Assembly: GCA_946811695.1 (NCBI GenBank)
Contig: OX328124.1
Location: forward strand, 90,885,696-90,949,695
From: Gonocerus acuteangulatus
Taxonomy: Eukaryota > Arthropoda > Insecta > Hemiptera > Coreidae
Direction of reading: 5' to 3'
Length of the DNA stretch: 64,000 nucleotides
Below are positions 34,716 to 45,194 of the stretch, piece after piece (positions within the stretch are counted from its first letter, which is position 1; each line of letters opens with the position of its first letter). Made by a program: the position numbers and the translations under genes. The notes under the pieces are model-generated. The model was not told the origin of the DNA. It saw only the letters and a list, made by a program, of their open reading frames with translations, and did not search any database.

Positions 34716-36097
34716 CTTATCCTTAGTAGTTTTGTAAACAAATAGAAACAGTTATAAGATTGTTTCGATCTTTCGCGAAAAATGACAAAAATGTTTGTAA
34801 TTTTCTTACCTAAGGGTATTAGAAGTGTATTAAAAGTGAAATAAATGTTTGCTTTATTCTGAAAGTTTTTAATCCTTATAAAATATTACAAGCAACGCTT
34901 GACTCATTGAAGGATTTCTACAAATTGTAAGTTAATACCAGAAAGTTATGCTATATTCACGAAATATGTACATACAGTTATTTATATTTTTTTAAAATGT
35001 ATATTCACAGGAGCTACATAACTAAGCATGTTTCTTAGAACACTGCATTCCGGAATAATTTTCTTAAAATAACCACCAGCTGATTAAATTATTATTTTTT
35101 TATACAATTTCCTCCCAGAGTGTTGTGTATACGATGAACTGCAGTACTTAAAAAACATTAAAAAAAACTTCACATTTTTCTTTATCGATATTTATAAATT
35201 ATAAAACTGTCTATATGTAAAAAGATAGCATCAAGCACTCATATACAAAGAGAGAGAAAAGGATGTGATTTACGAGCTTGAAAGATAGTAAATTGCCCCA
35301 TCTAATAAGAAAGACGTTTTTTTGAAATACTTCTATAATAGAGACATGTGATATCATTCGGGGCCATCAAGTGTCTGCCACTATACTACCAGTTCACTTT
35401 TCCGACAAAGTTTTTGCTCAAAAACTTACTCACAGCCATCGGAAGTTCGAAATTTACAGAGCAGAGGAAGAGACTTAGTGGAGGGTAAATTTCCAGTAAT
35501 TAGTGCATGGTCTTGTACAGCCGGCCAAATTGTGGGGAAATGCACTTCGGAAAGTTTAAATTTCCTCTTGAAGTGTTGGGTGGTAAGTGAGAAGTTTGTC
35601 CGAGAGGCAGTTGGCCGCTTCCCACGAAGCATGTAGGGCCCCGGGTTTTGGAATGCAGGGTGTAAGGGTCGATCGAAGCTCGCTCCTGGAATGTGCGATT
35701 ATTTGAAACGGGATACTCCACCCCCCGGCCTTTCTACACCGACACCGCAGATTTAATTATATTTATTTACCCCAGTAAAGGAAAAACCGCGAAATGTATG
35801 CAGTAATAAGTTTTCTAGAGCCTCTTGCGTTTAAAAAAGGGGGAAAGCACTTGGAATTAATTTGCATAATTTAGGCAAGCTTATTATTTTTGGTGTCCTT
35901 GCCGTTGACTATATTGGAGAAGCAGATATTTTATTAGAATATTATATTTTATTAAATTCCTGCACAGGACGATATGCATCGTCAGTGACTTTATTTTTAA
36001 AACTTTATTTATTTTATCTTCAACGTCCCTTTATTAATTACGGAATTTTTTCAGGAGGAGTTATCAATAGTTTACCACACTAGATAAATAATAATTA
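34716..36097. other. Intergenic; GC-richer unique patch 35440-35730
   Basis: The patch contains a GTAAGTG word near 35583 and CpG-containing sequence. No exon can be argued. Confidence 0.4.
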
Positions 36098-36135
36098 CCC
36101 CACATGTTGGTTGAATAACAAACCAACATGTGGGG
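36098..36135. repeat. Perfect 15-bp hairpin
   Basis: CCCCACATGTTGGTT (36098-36112) and AACCAACATGTGGGG (36121-36135) with an 8-nt loop. Confidence 0.9.
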
Positions 36136-37080
36136 GTACATGCAATAGAAAATTTATTGCGTAACTCCTACTTACGGTATGTAGTAAACGCCAGAAACTA
36201 AATATCCCACATGACATGAACGGATTGTTGACAAACAGTAGCCAAACTTAAACACAATACTCTCTTACTTACTGAGCATTAAACTATACAATCTCATTTA
36301 AAGACATCTGCAGAATAACCAGTGGCTTTCAGACATATTACAGACATTTCCAGACCTTTGTTATAAGAATAAGTATATCAAAGTTTTGATAACAATGCTA
36401 ACAGTAATTCTGATTACAACACAACCATCTTAAAAGTACCATCTTAAAAGCGTGAAATCGCCGTAGTAGTGAAATACTTATAAATAAATAATACTCTGAA
36501 AGAAAGTAGGTAGTGTCTTTTCTTTTCTTAAAAGGAAAGCCACCACACAAGTATTTTTACAAATCCATATTAAAACAGAGTAAGGGGTGAGTTTGGCTCA
36601 ATGTTGAGTCAGTAGAGACATGTAAGAACGTGAATTTAAAATTCGGGTGCCCAGTGGAACATTTTAACTACTAGTGTCGTCGTTCTTAGGCCGTCTGTAG
36701 GCACATACCCTGCGTTACTATTATTTTTATTTTAGTCACATGTGGTTCTTGTATTTTCTGTGGAACGATCTTTTTTATCAATCTATAAAGGCTTTAAAGG
36801 AGAATGCAGGTGAATTCAAAAAGGATAAATGCAAATAGTCACTTCCTAATTACGAGCAATGAGCACTCTCGGCTGCTCCTGCCACCATCGTCAGACAGAA
36901 CAAAACATCTTTGTCGCAAATCAATAAAAACATTAATAAAATATTGTGAATTGACATCAAAACAACTTAATAAATACAATAAATATGTAATGACAAAATA
37001 TTAAAAAAAAAACATTATTCAGGAATTGTCTATTTTCATTTCTTCTTTTACTTAAAATAAATAAATAAAATCAGTAACAG
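36136..37080. other. Intergenic with SINE-like fragment near 36500-36545
   Basis: 36505-36540 (TTTTCTTTTC, AAAAGGAAAGCC, ACCAC) resembles, inverted, the hairpin body of the SINE at 6482-6719. The rest is not recognised. Confidence 0.35.
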
Positions 37081-37089
37081 GCCACAAAG

Positions 37090-37334
37090 GCCCTGAGGGG
37101 CAGATAGTGTAGAGGTATCTGATTCTTCAACATACGGGGCGCTAGAGAGATAGTTTGGTCAGTACTATGCCTCGGCTGCTAGACTTTCCCCTTTGCAGGT
37201 TTATAAGTTCATTAAAGGCTGGGATTAGCCCTCGAATGACGACACTAGAACATTAAATCGGTGCCGGAAAATAAGTTTTGAGTTCAAGTCCTCAAGGTTA
37301 TTAGTCGAGTGCTCTACCCCTGAACTATCCTCAC

Positions 37335-37337
<3 letters not shown>
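37090..37337. mobile_element. tRNA-like SINE remnants, two orientations
   Basis: A box A-like TAGTGTAGAGG lies at about 37108-37118 (plus). On the minus strand TAGTTCAGGGGTAGAGCACT (about 37308-37327) is a good tRNA 5' half with box A. Box B is decayed in both. Probably two old SINE copies head to head. Confidence 0.45.
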
Positions 37338-37384
<47 letters not shown>

Positions 37385-37393
37385 ATATATATA
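37338..37393. repeat. (TA)n microsatellite, left of mariner-like element
   Basis: TA tract with one GATGA interruption running directly into the transposon terminus. Confidence 0.95.
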
Positions 37394-39365
37394 CAGGGTG
37401 ATTCAGGTCTAAGTAGCCAAACTCTAGGAGGTGATTCTAGACATAATTTCCAACAAAAAAGTTAATTTCAAGTATGGTCCGATCCCGAAAGAAAAAGGAG
37501 CTATGTCCAATTTTCTGTTTTTTTAACGTAGTCATGTTTTTTAATGAATAAGAAAGGAATTCTCAAAAACTATTCAAGATAATTAAATTCTAATTATGCT
37601 ATCATAAAATAGAGAAAATTTCCTTTAAAAATACATTAATTTAATTCACCAAAATCATTATTAAAAGATACTTTCTGGACGTCCAATAACGAACTTCTGT
37701 TTTTATCAATGAATCAGAGTATTTTCGCGATTTTTTTCCTCAGCCTCCTAACGGACTACAGATTCAATACTTACACGAAAACTTCTACATTAAATAAGCA
37801 TTTAATCCATGTAAATTAAGGGGAGGTTTATTCGGGGATAAATTGAAAGATTGGCTCCCTTTTGTCAAAAAAATGTGGAATGTAGTTTTGTTACTTTTAA
37901 ATACCTTGTGTGAAAAAATTAAAAATTATTCATTTTTTAATGGCCAAACTGTGGGTATCCGTTGTCCAGTCCAGAAGGAATAAAAAGTAACTGATAGAAA
38001 TGATTGGAAAAGTTTTTCATTCGGGAGATCTGTTACATTTTGTGTTTAACAAATTTTCGTTAATTTATCTTTTACATGATGTTGTTGGCACTAAAATATT
38101 TGCTAATCTATTTGAAAATTTGCTAAATTTGCAATTGTACCTTAATGAACTTGGGCAGTGGATCCATCCACTGTCTAACAGCACTGCTGCTATGTGCAGG
38201 ACAGCAACCCATCTGGAACCATGAATCTATGTGCCAGCGGAACGTCTTCCAATGCAATAGGTCGGTCGTACTTAAATTGTGTGGAGGTTTCAAAATGTGC
38301 TGAATCAAACCTGTCAGGACTCAGGATTGGCTGAAGGATATATTCGTCATGAATTCCACACCACATCGTAACTTGGAGCTGATACTGACTGTGTGATCTT
38401 CAAAGTGTATAAGGATTACCATGAGACCAAGTATGCGAATTGGGACTGTTAAATATTCCATTCCGTGTGAATGTGGCTTTGTCTGTCCACAAAATGTTGA
38501 GGCCGAACTGAGGATTAACATTTTTCCTCCCGCAAAGTTCTGCAAAATTTGTAGTTTTATTTCAAATTTTATTTTCAAACATTTCAAATTTTGTGTATAT
38601 TCTGGATTACAATTATTCAACTACCCTGAAATCTTTTTGAATTCTCCACTCAAAATTTCTAGTCAAAACTGGGTGCCAAATACATAATGTAAAACATAAA
38701 TCAAAGAAAAATTGCAAACCATGAAATGTAACAGATCTCTCAAATGAAAAACTTTTCCAACCGTTTCATTCAGTTACATTTATTGCTTCCGGAATGGACA
38801 ATGGATACCCACAGCTTGGCCATTAAAAAATGAATAATTTTTAATTTCTTCACACAAGGTATTTGAAAGTAACCAAACTACATTCCGCATTTTTTGATAA
38901 AAGGGAGCTAATCGTTCAATTTATTCCCTAATAAACCTCCACTTTATTTGCATAAATTTAATGCTTACTAAATGTAGAAGTTTTCCTGTAAGTATTGAAT
39001 CTATAGTCCATTAGAGGGCTGAGGAAAAAAATCGCGAAAAAACTCAAATTCATTGATAAAAACAGAAGTGCGTTATTGGACGTCCAGAATGAATCTTTTA
39101 ATAATGGTTTTAGTGAATTAAATTAATGTATTTTTAAAGGAAATTTTCTCTATTTTATGATAGCATAATTAGAATTTAATTATCTTGAACAGTTTTTGAG
39201 AATTCCTTTCTTATTCATTAAAAAACATGACTACGTTAAAAAAACAGAAAATTGGACATAGCTCCTTTTCCTTTCGGAATCAGACCATACTTGAAATGAA
39301 CTCTTTTATTGGAAATTATGTCTACAATCAACTCCTAGAGTTTGGCTACTTAGACCTGAATCACC

Positions 39366-39367
<2 letters not shown>
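37394..39367. mobile_element. Mariner-like transposon with long terminal inverted repeats
   Basis: The ends are CAGGGTGATTCAGGTCTAAG (from 37394) and its complement (to 39367). Inverted repeats of about 650 bp (37394-38045 and 38716-39367) match at roughly 95 percent in the outer 280 bp by eye, with similar but lower identity inward. TA precedes the left end and TG follows the right, so a TA duplication with one change is plausible. The 670-bp centre encodes a broken mariner/IS630-type transposase on the minus strand. Usual mariner termini are about 30 bp, so these are exceptionally long. Both flanks are (TA)n. Confidence 0.8.
38123..38500 (-). pseudogene. Mariner/IS630-type transposase fragment
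   Basis: The minus strand reads ILWTDKATFTRNGIFNSPNS (first catalytic Asp in WTD, codons near 38475-38489) and then HTWSHGNPY. After frame changes it reads VTMWCGIHDEYILQP, and then WFQ-GCCPAHSSSAVRQWMD. These are the conserved blocks around the first and second acidic residues of the mariner DD(D/E) domain. In WFQxDGxPAH the Asp codon is lost. The third acidic block (NPLDFFLWG-like) and the N-terminal DNA-binding half are missing. Several frame changes confirm a pseudogene. Confidence 0.75.

Positions 39368-39433
<66 letters not shown>
39368..39433. repeat. (TA)n microsatellite, right of mariner-like element
   Basis: About 31 TA units next to the transposon terminus. Confidence 0.95.
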
Positions 39434-39436
<3 letters not shown>

Positions 39437-42112
39437 CTAAAGCTCTTAAATATATTTAGGGTTATCAGTACTTCTCCCATTCGTCGACAGTCCGTCTAGA
39501 GGAAGAGGTTAATAGAGTTAAGGCGTGGGTGGCTAAGGTTCCGTGACCCAATTACTCAGCAGCTGTGTATCCACTAGCTAACCCTTTCTCTTCACCCACT
39601 CCTCACTGATTAGCTCATGAAATGGATATCGAAGGTAGGCCTCAAGGATTGGCTTCGTCCTATTAGCTTAGTGATTGATGGCTTAGGATCGTGAAGGTCA
39701 CTACGATCAAGTTTATTTCGCACATTGCTGTGACTTAAATTATTATGTTTTTCCCTTCACGGAGTTGCAGACAAAAGAAAAAGGCAGGGTACCTATCAGT
39801 TTCCTAATATTCGTTTAATGATCCTGATGACTTTCTGCCTTCCTTCTATTATGCAATTTTGATAATTGTAAGAACATTTACTAAAATATTGCTTCTACGC
39901 CCTTAACTTCCACTGTATGTAGAACGAGAAAGATTATTGTAGAACGAGCTAAGTTGACTTATTTTCTTCCAATGGGTCTCCAATTTAAAAATGGCAGAAA
40001 CCAAACCTAATGATTAAAACCTAAGTTAGACAAATTTATATTCTTCCGAATTACTGACTATATCTTGAGGGCCCGCTCAAATTCAGAAGAATATTCCAAT
40101 GCCCGAAATATTTTGATGTTTCAAGTATATGTGATCACATCTTGCGGTTGAGACCGTTGCCGCCGACAGTAATTAGAATACTGTTCGTCATAAGCTCGTC
40201 TCTCTTACGAGCTTACTTGCTTAAGGTACTGTTGAGATAGTACTAAGCTTCGGTTGTGTTGGTCCACAAACTGAACCCTAGTTCGGAGTCTACCCTAAGA
40301 AAGGCAGAAACCTACCCTAAGGGGAAAACACTTAACACTTTAAAATTCGATTGGTCAATCCTCGAATAAATTGGATTGATGTAATTCCTTCTTATACTTC
40401 AGTATGCACTAAATAGCTACACATTTACAAAGATACAAGGAAAGAAAGCATGGAGCAAGAAATGAGATGGTGTGAGTGGTATCAGAAAACACCCCTCGGA
40501 ATGAAAGGTTGAGGGCGTGGCTTTATGAGGAGGCTGGCCTAGTCGAAGCCGTGTAGTCCTACCTATCTCCTCCACTATACATGAGACCCATCCCCTCTAG
40601 CAAGCCCTTACCTGTCACATACAGGGCAGTCGCAAATATTGCCCAGTCTCTTCTCCTAACGTCTATACACATATACTGGCGTCTCAAGGACCTCCTCTCT
40701 ACCTTACACCGCTTCTTATATCCCTCTAAAGGGCGAGGCATATAGTATATCGGCATCTTTCTGTTTAGTTGTCCCTTCTTCGTTTAGAGCTTCATTAAAA
40801 CTGATGTGAAATACTATAAATGACTCTGACTCTTAGTCAAATCACATTACTCCTATGTGGGCCCGCGGAAACTTTCCAAGGTGACCGGTCTTCGATTATA
40901 TTTCAGCTACGTAGATTGGAAATCATTTAAGAAACTGTAAACTCCATATACTATTTGTTTTTGTGTTGCTCTTAATTATCTTTTTTCTATGCAGAGTTTA
41001 TTATTAACAAACGACCCGTTGGAGAATAAATATTGCTGTAAGATCAACTAGTGAAGCGGATTCATCTGGAAAGGCATTCATACAATTTTACGTTTAAACG
41101 AGTTACAATATCATAACAAAATTCATGAGAATAGGAAAGAAGGGGCGATAATTGCTAGAAATTAATCGTGTATCAATCTCACTTTTTCTTACATGGGAAA
41201 TTTATTAACTGCAAGTGGCAATAGCACTTTCATTTTGCCTTCTGTTTTCTTTTACACATTTTTGTATCATTATTCTTCTTTCTTTCTCTGTATAACCTTA
41301 CAGTCTGGAGAATCTTCGAATTAAACTAACCAGCCATCCCGGTCTCTTGCAAGTTCCCTCTTTACACTATCTTGGTACTATATTCTGAATAAGAGAGCCT
41401 ACCTCTTCCCTTACCAATTTGCCCAGCATCTATAAGTTTGCGTGGTTCTCGATGGACTTGTATCGTACCCATACAGTGGATTGCCTTATATCTGGCCAAA
41501 CCATTTCAGCTGTGAATTATATATTTTACAGGTAGTATAATTCAACTCTAATTGTGACATTTCCAAAATGGTCGCCGTTTCGGATTTATCGTCAATTATT
41601 TAAAGAAACCTCATTTCGCCTCCTACTTCTTTATTCAGGCACATCCAATAGGTGCTTTAGAGTAAATCTGGCTTTATATATGTAAAATATTGTACCTATT
41701 TCACAGATTATTGTATTGCAAATCCCAATCAAGATCGGCTTTCTTCAGCATTTTCGATGTGCCTCCTCTACTTCGTAACAAATAATACTAAATACAATTG
41801 TCTTTAACTATAAGATAAATAATTGCTTCGCCATAAATTGCGTGTGATTATGTATGTAGGAAGCTTCTCGTGCACATCTGGTGAAGGGTGGCTCGCACAG
41901 GGGAGGCAATAGAACGCACCGGACAGAACGTGCTCTGGGGGCATTGTTTAGAGGGGTCTTGTTGGCTACACTGTTCGAATATTTTTCATTTTAGTTTTTT
42001 TGTTCTCCCTGTTTGTTAGGGAGCCTCCCTTTATATGAATATGTCCTTTTTTTTTTAACAACTGTTCAGTTAAGAATTTGCAGTTATAATTAAATACATT
42101 GTAGAACAAGTA

Positions 42113-42118
<6 letters not shown>
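39434..42118. other. Intergenic unique sequence, moderate GC
   Basis: A minus-strand 65-codon frame at 40559-40756 (MPIYYMPRPLEGYKKRCKVE) includes a GACAG followed by GTAAGG donor-like site (minus, near 40612), but I recognise no family and no second splice site. No gene is claimed. Confidence 0.4.
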
Positions 42119-42176
<58 letters not shown>

Positions 42177-42205
42177 CATACATACATATATATACATATA
42201 TATTT
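42119..42205. repeat. (TA)n with (TACA)n
   Basis: TA tract followed by TACATACA units. Confidence 0.95.
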
Positions 42206-42813
42206 ACCCCTGTTTATTCTGGCATTAAAGTAAATTTCGATAGAATTAATACTAACAATAAGGAATAGTTACTACCCCACAATGTATTATATAGTGACCA
42301 AGTACCGTTTAAGGAAGGACCCGAAAGTCCCATTTGTTTTTACCTAAACCCCTCGAAGACGACAGCCATCGCATTGACGCAATACTCAACCAATTAGCGA
42401 ATAAAGCATTTCAATACCATCTAACATAAACACCAAAATAGATACCAAGCCAAATTTCTAATTTAAAATGTATTAAAAGCTTAGATAACGCTTTTCATAA
42501 GGGACATTCGTGAGCTAATTGACAATTTTATAAACAGAATTGACAGAAAGTTTATAAAAAAAATGCAAATTGCAAAAAAAAAAAAAACGGACCATATAAT
42601 TAATAAGAATAAATCCGTATTCTTATCATTAGTGCCCAATTTTATCTGTATAGAGTGTTTTGTTTAACCACAATTTTTTGAGCTCGCAAGCATAAACGTA
42701 AAAGTTTGGCGTTTTTTATCGTAGTCAAGGAAAATACAGTAGAATGGATCGAAGAGAAACATTGAAGGAATTTAAATATTACACCTAAAATTGAAATTGT
42801 CATTGAATATACA
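42206..42813. other. AT-rich intergenic
   Basis: An A12 run lies near 42577-42588. No gene recognised. Confidence 0.5.
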
Positions 42814-42869
<56 letters not shown>

Positions 42870-42871
42870 TG

Positions 42872-42916
<45 letters not shown>
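42814..42916. repeat. Two (TA)n tracts left of PLE
   Basis: TA tracts at 42814-42869 and 42874-42916 split by TTGGG; the second runs directly into the inverted PLE terminus. Confidence 0.95.
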
Positions 42917-42918
<2 letters not shown>

Positions 42919-43011
42919 TTGATGTTTATTTTTTGTCGCTGGGATGATATTTTTGGATGGAACGGCATTTTTCTCCAGCGGTAGTACTCCTCCTCACTTC
43001 TTTCTGGAATA

Positions 43012-43041
43012 TTTCGATAGGTTCATCTCCATCTTCTTCAG
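43012..43041 (-). ncRNA. Hammerhead-like motif in inverted PLE terminus
   Basis: The minus strand has CTGAAGA (43041-43035), an 18-nt weak hairpin, then CGAAAT (from 43016). CTGAAGA fits the hammerhead box CUGANGA exactly. Stem II is poor in this copy. Confidence 0.35.
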
Positions 43042-43152
43042 CCAGCTTATTAATGTTTCTTCCTCGGTGGTAATGGTAATGGCAACCACCGAGGAAGAAA
43101 CATTAATAACCTGGCTGAAGAAGATGGAGATAAAAAATATAAATATATATTC

Positions 43153-44781
43153 GTGCCACGAATCGCAGAGATGGCCCCCGGTGACTCCAGAATACCCCGG
43201 ATCTATGGTTTACCAAAAATCCACAAAGAAGGAGCACCCCTCAGGCCTATAGTCTCCATGATTGGAGCACCCACGTACAGAGCATGCCAGCAAGGTGCTG
43301 GCAAAAGCTCTGAAACCTTACACAGGCCAGTCCTTTTCAGCAGTACGAAATTCAATTCATTTGGTGGAAATCCTAAAAAAACACGGCTCGAAGAAGGAGA
43401 CCTGATGGTGAGCTTTGACGTGGAGTCACTCTTCACCAACCTTCCAGCTAAAGATGCTACCCAGATCATCAAGAACAATGAATTCCTGGAGGGAGGGATG
43501 ATGGAACTAGCTGAACTAGTTCTAACTTCCTGCTACTTCCAGTACAAGGGAATCATCTATAAGCAGAAAGATGGAGTGGCCTTGGGCAGTCCCCTATCAC
43601 CAGTTGTGGCTGATATTTTCATGGAGGACTTCTAAAGGCGACTGATCGAGGGCACCGAACACAAACCGAAGCTGTGGCTACGATATGTGGACGATGTCTT
43701 CGCAATCTGGCAGCACGGTGCAGAGGAACACAAAAAATGCCTTCATCTGATAAACAACTCGCACCCAGCCATCAGATTTACCGTTGAAGAAGAGAAGAAC
43801 GGCAGATTGCCTTTCCTAGACCTCCTGATCATTAAGGGGCCCAACGGGAGATTAGAAAACACGGTCTACCGGAAACCCACGGCCACAGGAAGATACATCC
43901 ACGCCGAATCTCACCATCACATGGCGCAAAAAACAGGAGTAACGAAAACACTAGCACACAGAGCTATATCCCTGTGCAGCAACGATACACTCCTAAGAGC
44001 AGAGCTGGAACAGTTAACAGAGGACTTAGCCAGCAATGGTTATGACAGGAAGAAATTGGCCCGGACTATAAGGATAGCGAAGGATCGACACCGAGATGCT
44101 AACAACACGAGAGATACAGAACAACGACGCAGAATTTCTCTGCCATACGTCAGTGGTGTCAGCGAGAAGTTAGGCAGAGTCTTCAGGAATCATGAGATAG
44201 AGGTCGCCTACAAACCGCTGAACAAAATTGGGGATTGGCTAAGCAAAAGCAAGGATAAGCAGCGGCTACAAGACCAGGGTGTATACCTTCTACCGTGCGA
44301 CTGTGGGAAGGTGTATATAGGACAGACAGGGAAGAAGGTAGCCACCCGGATTGGACAGCACGCTGCTGACTACAGGCTGGGACGCACGAAATACTCTGCA
44401 GTGGCAACACACGGAGAAGAGTGCCCCAAACAAATCCTCTTTGACCAAGCCAAGACCCTAGCCAAAGAAGACGCTCTGACCAGAAGACAAATCAGGGAGG
44501 CGATTGAAATCCAGAAGTATCCGGCCAATTTCAATAGAGAAGATGGACTCATCCTTTCCAACACATGGCGGCCCATCATGAAGAGGATAGAAGTCAAGCC
44601 ACCCACGCGAGACCATCAGCGCCCCGAACGGACAACTGAAGAAACGGACGGAGACAGCCGACTCCCCATTGGCCCACAGCCCCCAAAGCTTATTGGCTCG
44701 CACCATCTCCGACCAAGGCGTATAAAGGGAGCCCAGACCAAGGACGGACTCATTCCCTTACCGACCAGCAAGGATGAGTGA
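43153..44781 (+). pseudogene. PLE reverse transcriptase - GIY-YIG endonuclease, broken
   Basis: RT blocks in order are RIYGLPKIHKEGAPLRPIVS (43195-43254), LMVSFDVESLFTNLP with the first Asp near 43417, GVALGSPLSPV (from 43573), YVDD at 43684-43695 and GRLPFLDLLI. The GIY-YIG nuclease follows: GVYLLPCDCGKVYIGQTGKK, then RIGQH, and a Glu in REAIEIQ (near 44503). An in-frame TAA lies at 43633-43635, between RT motifs B and C. Between 43289 and about 43380 the reading that matches other PLEs (LAKALKPYTGQSFSAVRNS) is in the +1 frame; it returns at the A7 run 43375-43381. So there are two compensating indels plus one stop. The N-terminal region is absent. RT copies the RNA and GIY-YIG nicks the target; this copy cannot make the full enzyme. 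Confidence 0.85.
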
Positions 44782-44785
44782 AGGC

Positions 44786-44816
44786 CAGAAGAAGCCGGAG
44801 AGGAATCCGGCGAAAT
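44786..44816 (+). ncRNA. Hammerhead-like motif in 3' PLE terminus
   Basis: CAGAAGAA, then stem GCCGG (44794-44798) with CCGGC (44807-44811), then GAAAT. The stem is perfect. The first box has A where hammerheads have U, and there is one extra A before the stem. Confidence 0.4.
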
Positions 44817-44903
44817 ATTGCGATGATAGGAGGAGAAAGACCGCTGGAGACAGATGCCGAATGAACAACACGTTTAATTCCCAGAGAAGTAGCTTAAAAA
44901 ACA

Positions 44904-44908
<5 letters not shown>

Positions 44909-44965
<57 letters not shown>

Positions 44966-44982
44966 TATTTATTTATTTATGT
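44909..44982. repeat. (TA)n then (TTTA)n, right of PLE
   Basis: TA tract continuous with the PLE tail, followed by about five TTTA units. Confidence 0.95.
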
Positions 44983-45116
44983 TAGTTTTGTCATCAATTG
45001 ATGATAAAACGAAATCTTTTACCGTAAAATCTTCTCTGGTAATAATTCTTCTTATGTTTCCATGTTAAAATGTCAAAAAGTATGTTTTGTCCGTGAATGG
45101 ATTCTGTTCTATTCCA

Positions 45117-45154
45117 TTGACCCAACAAAAGGAAGTACCTTTTTGTTGGGTCAA
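45117..45154. repeat. Short inverted repeat
   Basis: TTGACCCAACAAAAGG and CCTTTTTGTTGGGTCAA face each other across 5 nt, just beyond the 3' end of the LINE that follows. Confidence 0.8.
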
Positions 45155-45194
45155 TTAACGAAAAATCAATTTCACTAATGTGCTTTGATTATCC

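Larger units (their letters stand above)
42917..44908 (+). mobile_element. Penelope-like element with inverted terminal copy
   Basis: The 3' end (44784-44908) carries the GAAGAAG hairpin, CGAAATATTGCG, ACCGCTGGAGA, CCCAGAGAAGTAGCTTAAAA and then CA(TA)n. The same terminus occurs in reverse at 42917-43071. A 46-bp perfect-but-one palindrome (43026-43071 with 43085-43130, 13-nt loop) joins the inverted copy to the forward leader. Penelope-type elements are known for such pLTRs, often with one copy inverted at the 5' side. The body keeps the RT and GIY-YIG modules but lacks the N-terminal part, since a full PLE protein is several hundred residues longer. (TA)n abuts both ends. Confidence 0.85.

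Noticed and set aside
42944..43252. Open frame as the PLE N-terminal protein
   Set aside because: It runs through the inverted terminus and hairpin, is out of frame with the RT, and shows no PLE motif before the terminal copy ends.
44183..44706. Minus-strand open frames opposite the PLE endonuclease
   Set aside because: They are shadows of the plus-strand PLE frame.
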